64,000 nt of DNA, taken from positions 1 through 64,000 of the forward strand of contig CAZWMT010000020.1 of NCBI GenBank assembly GCA_964635055.1, read 5' to 3'. The DNA comes from JAEUJM01 sp964635055. GTDB lineage: Bacteria; Actinomycetota; Acidimicrobiia; Acidimicrobiales; DATDAH01. The translations under genes and the position numbers were made by a program. The notes beneath the pieces are model-generated. The model worked only from the letters and a program-made list of their open reading frames with translations, did no database searches and was not told where the DNA came from. Positions 31,911 through 43,766 of the stretch are shown piece after piece (position 1 is the first letter of the stretch; every line of letters begins with the position of its first letter).

Positions 31911-33641
31911 TCAGCGGAGGGGGTCCACGGCCAGGCGCAGACGGCCAGGGGGACGGGGCGTCGCCGCGAGGGCGTCGCACAGCGTTCGGTGGTCGGGGGC
32001 CCGAAGCAACCACACACCATCGCGGGGGCCCAGCACCTCGACGCCGAGCGGGGTGCCAAGGGCCTCGACGTAGGCCTCGGCCGCGGCGCCCGACACCGTC
32101 GCCGTGGCCGCGAAGGGCGGGTCGCCGAGGGCGACGCGCCGCTCGCGGTCGGCGGCCGCGACGCGGCCCGGATCGGCGTGCAGGGCGGCGCTCACCACCT
32201 CATGATGGGGCAGGCGGGTCTGCAGCACGAGCCGGCCTCCCTGGGCCCGGCCACCGAGCAGCCGCGCCGCTCGGGCCACCAGCGCCATCGCCTGCTCGCC
32301 GGCGCGGTAGCGGGGCGCCACCAGCTCCTGGTCGAGGTCGAGGAACGCCACCACCGCGGCGTCGGGCACCTGGTGCAGCACCGCCTCGGTGCCGACGTAG
32401 ATGCGACCCGGCGGCAGGTCGTCGCCCGCGGTCTTGGCGCTGATCTCGACCACCGGCTCGCCGGCCAGGGCCTCGAGCTCCTCGCGGGCCCGGCTGATGC
32501 CGGCCCGCAGGTTCTTCAGCAGGGTGCCGTGGCAGGCCAGGCAGACGACGGGGCGTTCGACCCCGCAGCTGCGGCAGGCCAGGGTGCCCTGCTCGTTCTC
32601 GACCGTCGATGCCCCGCAGCGCTCGCAGCGGGCCAGCTCGCCGCACCGGGCGCACGCCAGCAGGCGCGCCCGGCCGACGCGGTTCAGGACGCAGACCACC
32701 CGCCCGGCGCCCCGCAGGCGCTGCACGAGCAGGGGCGAGTACAGGCCCGCCTTCACCGGATCCTCCTTGCGGCGGTCGACCACGTCGACCACCGGCCACC
32801 CCTGGCGCTCCGCCTGACGAGACGGCGCCAGCAGCGTCCCCCACTCCTGGGCCTCGAGCGTGGGGCACGGCGACACCAGCACACACGGGACGCCGCCCCG
32901 GCGGGCCCGCTCGATCGCCACGTCCCGAGCGTTCCACGTGGGGGTGCGCTCCTCCTGCAGGCCCTCGTCGTGCTCATCGAGCACCACGACCGCCGCGAGG
33001 TCGTGTACCGGCGCCCACGCAGCGGCGCGGGCGCCGACCACGGTGGCGCCGCCGGCGGCGACCGCCCAGTCACGCGGCATCGAGGCGGTCGTCACCCCGG
33101 CCCGGCGCAGGCGCAGGACCAGGTGGCGCGCGCCGCCGAGCGACGGCGTCACGATCAACGCGTTGCCTCGCCCTGCGGCCGCGAGGACGTACGGGAAGGC
33201 GTCGGCGGCGGGCGGCAGGCGGACGACGGCCCGATCCAGGGCCAGGGCGTCCTGGGCCACCTCGTCGGGGCTCACCGGCACCGGGGTGCCGGACCGAGGC
33301 GTCGGAGGCACCCGGGCGACCACTCGCTCGGGCGAGGCGGTGCGCAGGAACGGCACCCGACGCCCGGCCCACCGCCACGCCGCCCACCCAGCTAGATCGA
33401 TGACGTCGGCCCGGGGCCCGCGCCCCGACACCTTGGCCAGGGGCCGGAGGGTGACGCCGGCCGCCGGCTCGACGCCGACGGCCGTCACCCAGCCGCCCAC
33501 CCGGCGGCCCTGCAGGTCGATGCGCACGAGGTCGCCCACCTCGACCGGTACGCCGGCCGGCACGAGGTAGTCGAACTCCTTGTCGATGGCCGACACGTCC
33601 GGCAGCACGCGCACCACCGGAACTCGAGGCTCGGCCGTCAC
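31911..33641 (-). CDS. priA: PriA-like primosomal protein N', helicase motifs degenerate
   Basis: PriA restarts stalled replication forks. The 576-residue protein keeps the N-terminal 3'-DNA-binding domain (VVRVLPDVSAIDKEFDYLVP) and the zinc-binding region with eight cysteines (CARCGELARCERCG, then CRSCGVERPVVCLACHG). The helicase core is degraded: where Walker A (GxGKT) is expected there is GNALIVTPSLGGARH, and the Walker B region reads VVVLDEHDEG. Actinobacterial PriA proteins are known to lack ATPase motifs and be short, so this is a lineage trait, suggesting a scaffold role. GTG start at 33641 overlaps the end of a duplicated 5' fragment. Confidence 0.9.
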   Translation of the reverse strand: MTAEPRVPVVRVLPDVSAIDKEFDYLVPAGVPVEVGDLVRIDLQGRRVGGWVTAVGVEPAAGVTLRPLAKVSGRGPRADVIDLAGWAAWRWAGRRVPFLRTASPERVVARVPPTPRSGTPVPVSPDEVAQDALALDRAVVRLPPAADAFPYVLAAAGRGNALIVTPSLGGARHLVLRLRRAGVTTASMPRDWAVAAGGATVVGARAAAWAPVHDLAAVVVLDEHDEGLQEERTPTWNARDVAIERARRGGVPCVLVSPCPTLEAQEWGTLLAPSRQAERQGWPVVDVVDRRKEDPVKAGLYSPLLVQRLRGAGRVVCVLNRVGRARLLACARCGELARCERCGASTVENEQGTLACRSCGVERPVVCLACHGTLLKNLRAGISRAREELEALAGEPVVEISAKTAGDDLPPGRIYVGTEAVLHQVPDAAVVAFLDLDQELVAPRYRAGEQAMALVARAARLLGGRAQGGRLVLQTRLPHHEVVSAALHADPGRVAAADRERRVALGDPPFAATATVSGAAAEAYVEALGTPLGVEVLGPRDGVWLLRAPDHRTLCDALAATPRPPGRLRLAVDPLR

Positions 33642-33726
33642 CTTCGACCGCCCGCCTCGTGCGCCGGCACGAGCTCGTCGAACTCCTTGTTGATGGCCGA
33701 CACGTCCGGCAGGACGCGGACCACCG
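33556..33726. repeat. 64-bp duplication of the priA 5' coding region
   Basis: 33556-33619, inside priA, is repeated at 33663-33726 in the metK-priA gap with five differences. The upstream copy is in an open frame reading VVRVLPDVSAINKEFDELVPA that ends in TGA overlapping the priA GTG (GTGA). It looks like a tandem duplication of the start of priA, or an alternative extended N-terminus now broken by the stop. Confidence 0.75.
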
Positions 33727-33773
33727 TGGGCTCCGCCCCGGGAGGCGGGTCGGGCGGTGCCCCGGGCGTCAGC

Positions 33774-34976
33774 TCAGAGCCCGAGGGCGGACTTCAGGCC
33801 GTCGACCCGGTCGAGGTTCTCCCAGGTGAAGCCGTCGCCCTCACCCGAGCGACCGAAGTGGCCGTAGGCCGCGGTCTGCTGGTAGATCGGGCGGCGCAGG
33901 TCGAGGTCGCGCAGGATGGCGGCCGGACGGAGGTCGAACACCTCGCGGACGGCAGCCTCGATCTTGGCCTGCTCGACGGTCTCGGTGCCGAAGGTCTCGA
34001 CCATGATCGACATGGGGTGGGCGACACCGATGGCGTAGGCCACCTGCACCTCGCAGCGGGAGGCGGCACCCGAGGCGACCACGTTCTTGGCCACCCAGCG
34101 GGCGGCGTAGGCGGCGGAGCGGTCGACCTTGCTAGGGTCCTTGCCCGAGAAGGCGCCGCCACCGTGGCGGCCCATGCCGCCGTAGGTGTCGACGATGATC
34201 TTGCGACCGGTGAGGCCGGCGTCGCCCACGGGGCCACCGATCACGAAGCGACCGGTGGGGTTGACGAAGACCTCATAGTCGTCGTCGGCGAACTGGGCGG
34301 GGATGACCGGGCGGATGACGTGCTCGATCAGGTCGGGGCGGATCATCGAGTCACGGTCGATGCCGTCGTTGTGCTGCGTGGACACCAGCACCGTGCGCAG
34401 GCGCACCGGCTTGTTGTCCTCGTAGTCGAAGGTGACCTGGGTCTTGCCGTCGGGGCGCAGGTACGGGATGGTGCCCGCCTTGCGCACCTCGGCGAGGCGC
34501 TCGGCCATGCGGTGGGCCAGGTGGATGGGCAGCGGCATGAGGACGTCGGTCTCGTCGCACGCGTAGCCGAACATCATCCCCTGGTCGCCGGCGCCCTGCT
34601 TGTCGAGCTGGTCCTCCTCGCCGGCCTGGCCCGAGCGGACCTCCTCGGAGTCGTCCACGCCCTGGGCGATGTCCTGGGACTGCTCGTCGATCGAGATCAT
34701 CACGCCGCAGGTGTTGCCGTCGTAGCCGAACGACTCGCGGTCGTACCCGATCCCGTTGATGGTCTTGCGCACGACCCGGGGGATGTCGACGTAGGCGTCG
34801 GTGGTGATCTCGCCGGCCACGACGGCGAGGCCGGTGGTGACGAGGGTCTCGCAGGCGACCCGGCTGGCCGGGTCCTGGGCCAGCATGGCGTCGAGGATGG
34901 CATCGGAGATCTGGTCGGCCATCTTGTCGGGGTGTCCCTCGGTGACCGATTCCGAGGTGAAGGTCCAGCTGGTCAC
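33774..34976 (-). CDS. metK: S-adenosylmethionine synthetase
   Basis: Makes SAM from methionine and ATP in a homotetramer. The 400-residue protein has SESVTEGHPDKMADQISDA (residues 8-26), the methionine-loop signature GAGDQGMMFGYA, and the P-loop-like GGGAFSGKDPSKVDRSAAY. Length is typical. The GTG start overlaps the coaBC stop (GTGA). SAM made here serves RsmD and TrmH encoded nearby, among many others. Confidence 0.97.
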   Translation of the reverse strand: MTSWTFTSESVTEGHPDKMADQISDAILDAMLAQDPASRVACETLVTTGLAVVAGEITTDAYVDIPRVVRKTINGIGYDRESFGYDGNTCGVMISIDEQSQDIAQGVDDSEEVRSGQAGEEDQLDKQGAGDQGMMFGYACDETDVLMPLPIHLAHRMAERLAEVRKAGTIPYLRPDGKTQVTFDYEDNKPVRLRTVLVSTQHNDGIDRDSMIRPDLIEHVIRPVIPAQFADDDYEVFVNPTGRFVIGGPVGDAGLTGRKIIVDTYGGMGRHGGGAFSGKDPSKVDRSAAYAARWVAKNVVASGAASRCEVQVAYAIGVAHPMSIMVETFGTETVEQAKIEAAVREVFDLRPAAILRDLDLRRPIYQQTAAYGHFGRSGEGDGFTWENLDRVDGLKSALGL

Positions 34977-36217
34977 GTGTCGCTCCCTGGGTTTTGAGGT
35001 GAGGATGGCAGGTCTTGGTGGTGGGCGGCTCGGCTCGAGACCACGGCGTCGAGCACGGCTCTCGCCACGGCTCGCTTGTCGCTCAGAGGGATGTCCCGCT
35101 CGATTCCCGAACCCGACATGATTAGCACCTGGTTGGTGTCGTGTTCGAACCCGACCGACGGCGCGGAGACGTCGTTGGCCACGATCAGGTCGGCGCCCTT
35201 GGCCGCGAGCTTGGCCCCGGCGTTGGCCCGCAGGTCCTGGGTCTCGGCCGCGAAGCCCACGAGGGTCTGGCCGGGGCGCTTGCGGTGACCCAGCGCGGCG
35301 AGGATGTCGGGCGTGGGCTCGAGGGTGATCTCGGGCGTGCCGCCCGCCTTCTTGATCTTCTGGTCGTGGCGTTCGACGGGCCGGAAGTCGGCCACGGCGG
35401 CGGCCATGACCACCACGTCGGCGGCGTCGCTGCGGGTGAGCACGGCCTGTTCCATCTCGGCCGCGGTCTCGACCCGCACCACCTCGACGCCGGCGGCGAC
35501 GGGGCGATCCACCGTGGTGACCAGCGCCACCTTGGCGCCGCGGGCGGCGGCCTCGTCGGCCAGGGCGTGGCCCTGCTTCCCGGACGACCGGTTGCCGAGG
35601 AAGCGCACGGGGTCGAGCGGCTCACGGGTGCCGCCGGCGGTGACGAGGACCCGCAGGCCGGCCAGGTCCTGGGGCGAGAGGAGGGCGTCGACCGCGGCAA
35701 CGATCACCTCGGGGTCGGCCAGCCGTCCCGCCCCGACATCGCCGCCGGCGAGGCGGCCCTCGGCCGGCGCCACGATGGTGACGCCACGCTCGGCCAGCGT
35801 GCGCAGGTTGTCCTGCACGGCCGGGTGCTCCCACATCTCGGTGTGCATGGCCGGGCAGACCACCACCGGCGCCCGGGTGGCGAGCAGGGTGGCGGTGAGC
35901 AGGTCGTCGGAGATCCCCGCGGCGTAGGCGCCGATCAGGCGGGCGGTGGCCGGGCACACCACGATCACGTCGGCCCCCTGGCCGAGGCGGGTGTGCGGGA
36001 TCGGGTCGGCCTCGTCCCAGAGCGAGGTCTGCACGGGCTCGGAGGCCAACGCCGAGAACGTGACCTCCCCGACGAAGCGGGTGGCGCCCTCGGTGAGCAC
36101 CGGCACCACGTGGGCGCCGGCGTCGACGAGGCGCCGGCACACCTCGACCGCCTTGTAGGCGGCGATGCCGCCGGTGACCCCGAGCACGATGCGGCGGCCC
36201 GCGACGGCCGCAGGCAT
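34973..36217 (-). CDS. coaBC: Phosphopantothenoylcysteine synthetase / decarboxylase
   Basis: Two steps of coenzyme A synthesis. In 414 residues, CoaC (1-~185) is a flavoprotein decarboxylase with VLGVTGGIAAYKAVEVCRRL, the histidine in PHTRLGQGAD, and VVVCPAMHTEMW in place of the usual PAMNxxM (Asn to His at a conserved site). CoaB (~188-400) has VLVTAGGTREPLDPVRFLGN, SSGKQG, MAAAVADFRP and the lysine-rich KIKKAGG. The His for Asn change in the CoaC substrate motif is worth noting; the rest is complete. It follows rpoZ by 12 nt. Confidence 0.95.
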   Translation of the reverse strand: MPAAVAGRRIVLGVTGGIAAYKAVEVCRRLVDAGAHVVPVLTEGATRFVGEVTFSALASEPVQTSLWDEADPIPHTRLGQGADVIVVCPATARLIGAYAAGISDDLLTATLLATRAPVVVCPAMHTEMWEHPAVQDNLRTLAERGVTIVAPAEGRLAGGDVGAGRLADPEVIVAAVDALLSPQDLAGLRVLVTAGGTREPLDPVRFLGNRSSGKQGHALADEAAARGAKVALVTTVDRPVAAGVEVVRVETAAEMEQAVLTRSDAADVVVMAAAVADFRPVERHDQKIKKAGGTPEITLEPTPDILAALGHRKRPGQTLVGFAAETQDLRANAGAKLAAKGADLIVANDVSAPSVGFEHDTNQVLIMSGSGIERDIPLSDKRAVARAVLDAVVSSRAAHHQDLPSSPQNPGSDT

Positions 36218-36229
36218 GGGCGTGGTTCC

Positions 36230-36550
36230 CTACTCGGTGTCGGTGTCGGGTGCGTCGCCGGCGTCGTCGGCCTCACCCTCGACCACTTCGACCTCGACGA
36301 CGGGCTCGGGGTGCACACCGACGATCTTGTCGGCGGCGATCTCCTCGAAGGCGATCGACAGCGGCTTGCGGGCCAGCGAGGTGACCTGCGGAGGAACAGC
36401 CGAGCCGAGGCCCTCGCCCAACTGGTTGAAGTACGAGTTGATCTGCCGGGCCCGCATCGACCCCAGGGTGACCAGGGTGAACTTGGAGTCGACCTTCGAC
36501 AGCAGGGTCTCGATCGACGGGTTCATCATCGTGTTGTGGCGCGACGCCAT
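36230..36550 (-). CDS. rpoZ: DNA-directed RNA polymerase omega subunit
   Basis: Small subunit that helps RNA polymerase assemble. The 106-residue protein has the omega core MNPSIETLLSKVDSKFTLVTLGSMRARQIN (in part: VDSKFTLVTLGSMRARQIN), ARKPLSIAFEEIAADKI and an acidic tail of about 25 residues (VVEVEVVEGEADDAGDAPD). ATG at 36550 with GGGAGA 6-7 nt upstream. Neighbours gmk and coaBC are conserved. Confidence 0.95.
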   Translation of the reverse strand: MASRHNTMMNPSIETLLSKVDSKFTLVTLGSMRARQINSYFNQLGEGLGSAVPPQVTSLARKPLSIAFEEIAADKIVGVHPEPVVEVEVVEGEADDAGDAPDTDTE

Positions 36551-36577
36551 GTTGGTCTCCCTCGAGGCGGACACGAA

Positions 36578-36598
36578 AGGATACCAGCCGGTAACCGG
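36578..36598 (-). promoter_or_regulatory. Probable rpoZ promoter -10 with adjacent palindrome
   Basis: TATCCT on the minus strand (36578-36583), about 28 bp before the rpoZ ATG, with the 11-bp palindrome CCGGTAACCGG (36588-36598) just upstream of it. The gmk-rpoZ gap of 149 bp is one of the largest in this part, so an internal promoter for rpoZ-coaBC-metK is likely. Confidence 0.45.
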
Positions 36599-36699
36599 GA
36601 ATCCCGAGTCCCGGGGACCACGCCCCGCCGGCTCGGCGCGGGCCTTCAGCGGCGGCACCCCACGTCAGCGAGCGTCCAGGCGGCGCCCACGAGGACGCA

Positions 36700-37248
36700 T
36701 CAGGCGGTGGCGGGCCCGCCCCGAGCCTCGGCGACGAGCGCCTCGATCTCGTGCAGCGCCTGGGTGAGGTCGTCGTTGACGACCACGTGGGCCCCCAGGG
36801 CGCGGGCCAGGCGGTCCTCCTCGGCGGCCTTGGCCAGGCGCTTCTGGATGGTCGCCTCGTCGTCACCCCGGCCGCGTAGGCGTTGCTCCTGGATCTCGGC
36901 CGACGGCGTCGTCACGAACACGAACACCGCATCGGGGTAGTGCTCGAGGATGGCCTTGGCGCCGTGCACGTCGATCTCGAACACCACGTCGGCGCCGTCG
37001 GGCGGGGCGGGCAGCGGCGTCCCCTGGCGGTAGTCGAGGAACTCGACCCACTCCAGGAACTGCCCGGCATCGACCGCGGCCACGAAGGTGTCGTGGTCGA
37101 CGAAGTGGTAAGCGTCCTCGGCCTCGCCGGGGCGCCGCGCCCGGGTCGTCCACGATCGGCTCAGCCACAGGTTGTCGTCACGCGCCATGAGGCGGTCGAC
37201 CAGGGTGCCCTTGCCGGCGCCGCCCGGCCCGGAGATGACCAGCTTCAC
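36700..37248 (-). CDS. gmk: Guanylate kinase
   Basis: Phosphorylates GMP to GDP. The 182-residue P-loop kinase has SGPGGAGKGTLVDRL (residues 6-20), SRSWTTRARRPGEAEDAYHFVD with the GMP-binding residues, VFEIDVHGAKAI and the LID RGRGDDEATIQKRL. GTG start overlaps the mihF stop (GTGA). Confidence 0.96.
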   Translation of the reverse strand: MKLVISGPGGAGKGTLVDRLMARDDNLWLSRSWTTRARRPGEAEDAYHFVDHDTFVAAVDAGQFLEWVEFLDYRQGTPLPAPPDGADVVFEIDVHGAKAILEHYPDAVFVFVTTPSAEIQEQRLRGRGDDEATIQKRLAKAAEEDRLARALGAHVVVNDDLTQALHEIEALVAEARGGPATA

Positions 37249-37568
37249 GGCTGCGGCGGGAACGCGGCCAGCAGCTTCTCGCGCTGGTGCTCGCCCACCC
37301 CCCGCACACGACGGGAGTGGGCGATGCCGATGGTGTCCATCGTGCGGCGGGCCTTGACCTTGCCGACCGTGGGCAGCGACTCGAGGATCGTCAGGATCTT
37401 GGTGCCGGCCACGATCGCATCGTCGCCGGCCTGCACGAACACCTCCGCCAGGGTGACCCGTCCGGCCTTCAGCTCCTCCTTGAGCTGGGCCCGGGCCTGA
37501 CGCGCGGCGAGGGCCTTCTCGCGGGCGGCGGCCCGCTGGGCGTCGGTCAGCGAAGGTGGTCGGGGCAC
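37245..37568 (-). CDS. mihF: Actinobacterial integration host factor
   Basis: A 107-residue nucleoid-associated protein specific to actinobacteria (sIHF/mIHF), first known as a host factor for phage L5 integration. The family core is clear: KAGRVTLAEVFVQAGDDAIVAG, VGKVKARRTMDTIGI and the helix-two-turn-helix-type GVGEHQREKLLAAFP. It normally binds DNA without sequence specificity and affects topology. GTG start at 37568; the basic Ala/Arg-rich N-terminus is a common extension. Its position between pyrF and gmk is conserved. Confidence 0.93.
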   Translation of the reverse strand: MPRPPSLTDAQRAAAREKALAARQARAQLKEELKAGRVTLAEVFVQAGDDAIVAGTKILTILESLPTVGKVKARRTMDTIGIAHSRRVRGVGEHQREKLLAAFPPQP

Positions 37569-37608
37569 GGCTCGGACCCTACCCGGGGCGCAGCGGTCCG
37601 CCGAACGG

Positions 37609-38316
37609 TCAGCGCAGGCCCGCGACCAGCGCCTCGGCGGCGGCGACGGGGTCGTCGGCCAGCGTGACCGGGCGGCCGATGACCATCAGGTCGGCACCGG
37701 CGTCGAGCGCCTCCTGCGGGGTGGCGGTGCGGCGCTGGTCGTTGGCGTCGGCGCCCGCTGGACGGATGCCGGGCGACACCCGATACAGCCGGGGGGCGTA
37801 CTCGTGCACGTCCTTGAGGTCGGACGCCGCGCAGACGATGCCACCGCAGCCCGCCTCGGCCGCCACCATCACCCGCTTCGGCACGATGTGGGGCGGGGCG
37901 TCGGCGTCGCTGGTCAACACGGTGACCGCGAGCGCCATCGGCGGCCGCAGCCCGGCGTTGGACGCGCCCTCGGCCAGGCCGGTGACCCCGGCGCGCAGCA
38001 TCGGCACCCCGCCGTGGGCGTGGAGGGTCAGGTAACTCACCCCGAGCGACCCCAGCACCCGGGCGGCCTTCTCGACCGTGGTGGGGATGTCGTGCAGCTT
38101 CAGGTCGAGGAACACGTCGTAGCCCAGGTCCTTCAGCGCCCCGATCGTGTCGGGCCCGACCGCGCTGAACAGCTCGAGGCCCACCTTCGCGACTCGGAAG
38201 TACGGCTGCAGGCGTCGGGCGAGGCGCATGGCCGCGACCAGGTCGTCCACGTCGAGGGCGAGGGCCAGGTGGTCCCGTGCGCCCGTGGCCGTGGCGGCCG
38301 TGTCGGTCTCAGTCAT
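37609..38316 (-). CDS. pyrF: Orotidine 5'-phosphate decarboxylase
   Basis: Final step of UMP synthesis. The 235-residue TIM barrel has LALALDVDDLVAAMRLARRL, the catalytic DLKLHDIPTTVEKAARVL (Lys/Asp charge network) and the phosphate site VSPGIRPAGADANDQRRTATPQEAL. This short class I form with DxKxxDIP matches bacterial PyrF. ATG at 38316 overlaps pyrD by 8 nt with GGAGGAG 4 nt upstream. Confidence 0.96.
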   Translation of the reverse strand: MTETDTAATATGARDHLALALDVDDLVAAMRLARRLQPYFRVAKVGLELFSAVGPDTIGALKDLGYDVFLDLKLHDIPTTVEKAARVLGSLGVSYLTLHAHGGVPMLRAGVTGLAEGASNAGLRPPMALAVTVLTSDADAPPHIVPKRVMVAAEAGCGGIVCAASDLKDVHEYAPRLYRVSPGIRPAGADANDQRRTATPQEALDAGADLMVIGRPVTLADDPVAAAEALVAGLR

Positions 38317-39226
38317 GTGCTCCTCCGATGATGTCGTCGAGACGGTGCTGCGCCTGGCGTTCGGTCCACTCTGCCAATTCTTCCAGTACGCGTGCCGGTG
38401 CGCGTGGATCGGCGAAGGTGGCTGTCCCCACCTGCACTGCGGACGCCCCCGCCAGCAACAGCTCCGCGGCGTCCGCACCGCAGGCCACGCCGCCCACACC
38501 GATGATCGGCAGGTCGGGGTGGGCGGCGTGGGTCTCGTAGACGGCCCGCACCGCCACCGGGTGGATCGCGGGGCCCGAGAGCCCGCCGCCACCGTTGCCC
38601 AGGCGCGGCCTCCGGGTGTCGGGGTCGATGAGCAGGCCCATCAGGGTGTTGACCAGCGTCACCGCCTCCGCGCCCCCGATCCGTGCGGCCGACGCGATGG
38701 CGGGCAGATCGGTGACGTTGGGGCTCAGCTTCGCCCAACGAGGTCGCCCGCAGCCCGCGGTGGCGGCCATGGCCTCGGTGGTCGCCGCCTCGGAGTGGGC
38801 GAACATCGAGTCCCGGCTCTCCACGTTCGGGCACGACAGGTTCACCTCGACCGCCACCACCTGCTCGGGCGCGTCGGTCAGCAGGGCGGCGGCCCGCGCG
38901 TAGTCGTCCACCGAGCGCCCCCAGATGGAGACCACGACCCGGGCCCCGGTGGCCAGCAGGCCGGGCAGGTCGTCCTGGAGCCAGGCGTCGACGCCCGGGC
39001 CTTGGAGCCCGACGCTGTTCAGCATCCCCGCCGGGGTCTCGTGCACCCTGGGCGCCGGGTTCCCCGCCCAGGGCCCGGCGGAAAGGGACTTGACCACCAC
39101 TGCCCCCAGCGACGAGAGGTCCAGATAGGGCGCCAGCTCGGTGCCGTGGCCCGCCGTCCCCGATGCGGTCATGACGGGGTTCGGCAGGGTCACCGACCCG
39201 ACCCTGGTGGTCAGGTCCATCCGCAC
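38309..39226 (-). CDS. pyrD: Dihydroorotate dehydrogenase, class 1B type
   Basis: Oxidises dihydroorotate to orotate. The 305-residue FMN barrel has MTASGTAGHG, VVVKSLSAGPWAGNPAPRVHE, GMLNSVGLQGPG, the catalytic cysteine in VEVNLSCPNVE, and GVGGVACGADAAELLLAGA. The cysteine and PRVHETPAGMLNSVGLQ pattern is class 1B, which normally needs the iron-sulphur/FAD subunit PyrK to pass electrons to NAD. No pyrK gene lies in this operon, where it would be expected between carB and pyrD. GTG at 39226 or ATG two codons later. Confidence 0.94.
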   Translation of the reverse strand: MRMDLTTRVGSVTLPNPVMTASGTAGHGTELAPYLDLSSLGAVVVKSLSAGPWAGNPAPRVHETPAGMLNSVGLQGPGVDAWLQDDLPGLLATGARVVVSIWGRSVDDYARAAALLTDAPEQVVAVEVNLSCPNVESRDSMFAHSEAATTEAMAATAGCGRPRWAKLSPNVTDLPAIASAARIGGAEAVTLVNTLMGLLIDPDTRRPRLGNGGGGLSGPAIHPVAVRAVYETHAAHPDLPIIGVGGVACGADAAELLLAGASAVQVGTATFADPRAPARVLEELAEWTERQAQHRLDDIIGGAHD

Positions 39227-39239
39227 CCTGGACCAGCGG

Positions 39240-42563
<3,324 letters not shown>

Positions 42564-42588
42564 CAGCGACCTGTGGCGGTGGGGGTCG

Positions 42589-43668
42589 TCATGCGAAGTC
42601 ATCCATGAGGTCGTCGAACAGGTCGAAGAGGTACCGCGAGTCGTGGGGGCCCGGCCCGGCCTCGGGGTGGTACTGCACCGAGAAGGCGGGCAGGTCGCGC
42701 ACCCGGATGCCCTCCACGACCCCGTCGTTGAGGTTGACGTGGCTCACGTCGGCCGAGGACAACGAGCCCTCCGCCACCGCGTAGTTGTGGTTCTGGCTCG
42801 TGATCTCGATCAGGCCGGTGTCGAGGCGGCGGACCGGGTGGTTGCCCCCGTGATGGCCGAACGGGAGCTTGTAGGTGCTGGCGCCGAGCGCGGTGGCCAG
42901 CAGTTGGTGCCCCAGGCAGATGCCGAAGATCGGCACCTCGCCCAGGAGCCCCCTGATGGCCTCGACGGTTCCCGTGACCGCGGCCGGGTCGCCCGGGCCG
43001 TTGGACAGGAAGACGCCGTCGGGGTTGCGGGCCAGCACCTCGTCCGCGGAGGTGGTGGCCGGTACGACCTCGACCGTGGCCCGCGCGCCGAGGTGGTGCA
43101 GGATCGTCGCCTTCATGCCGAGGTCGTAGGCCACCACCCGGCGCGGCCCGTCACCCACGACGTATGGATCCACGCAGGTCACCTCGGCGACCAGGTCGCG
43201 GCCGTCGGTGCCCGGCTCGGCCAGCGCCGCAGCCTTGAGCGCCACCTCGTCGGCGGTGCCGAAGGCGGCGGGCATGGCTCCCGCCTCGCGGATGTGGCGG
43301 GTGAGGCGGCGGGTGTCGATCCCGGCGATCCCGGGCACCCCGTGGGCGGTGAGGAGGTCGTCGAGGCCGCCGGTGGCACGCCAGTTGCTGCGCCGCCGGG
43401 CCAGCTCCCGGACGACCACGCCCCGACAGAACGGCCGGCGGCTCTCGTCGTCGAGGGGGGTCACGCCGTAGTTGCCGATGTGCGGATAGGTGAACGAGAT
43501 GATCTGCCCTGCGTAGGACGGGTCGGTGATGACCTCCTGGTAGCCGGACAGCACCGTGTTGAACACGACCTCGCCGGTGGCGATGCCATCGGGGGGCTCG
43601 GCACCGATGGCCTCACCCTCGAAGGTGCTGCCGTCCTGCAGCACCAGCAGGGCGGGTCGGATGCTCAT
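42589..43668 (-). CDS. carA: Carbamoyl-phosphate synthase small subunit
   Basis: Glutamine amidotransferase subunit that feeds ammonia to CarB. The 359-residue protein has the N-terminal CarA domain (LLVLQDGSTFEGEAIGAE, GYQEVITDPSYAGQI) and a class I amidotransferase domain with the nucleophile in FGICLGHQLLATALG, the oxyanion glycine in SNGPGDP, and the His/Glu pair in SVQYHPEAGPGP. GGGGAGAA precedes the ATG. Between it and pyrC is a 33-codon spacer frame. Confidence 0.96.
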   Translation of the reverse strand: MSIRPALLVLQDGSTFEGEAIGAEPPDGIATGEVVFNTVLSGYQEVITDPSYAGQIISFTYPHIGNYGVTPLDDESRRPFCRGVVVRELARRRSNWRATGGLDDLLTAHGVPGIAGIDTRRLTRHIREAGAMPAAFGTADEVALKAAALAEPGTDGRDLVAEVTCVDPYVVGDGPRRVVAYDLGMKATILHHLGARATVEVVPATTSADEVLARNPDGVFLSNGPGDPAAVTGTVEAIRGLLGEVPIFGICLGHQLLATALGASTYKLPFGHHGGNHPVRRLDTGLIEITSQNHNYAVAEGSLSSADVSHVNLNDGVVEGIRVRDLPAFSVQYHPEAGPGPHDSRYLFDLFDDLMDDFA

Positions 43669-43766
43669 CGTTGCGCTTCTCCCCGCGTGCCTGCGCCGCC
43701 TCCGGCGTCGCCCCTCCCGACTCGAGCGTGCGCGGCTGCGCCGCTCCGCTCCGCAGTGTCACTCAT
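43665..43766 (-). other. Spacer open frame joining pyrC and carA
   Basis: A 33-codon frame with ATGA overlaps at both ends (pyrC stop, carA start). The peptide begins MSDTAERSGAAAHARVG and ends GEAQR, the same five residues that end PyrC. Ala/Gly/Arg-rich and unlike a folded protein. Confidence 0.35.
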
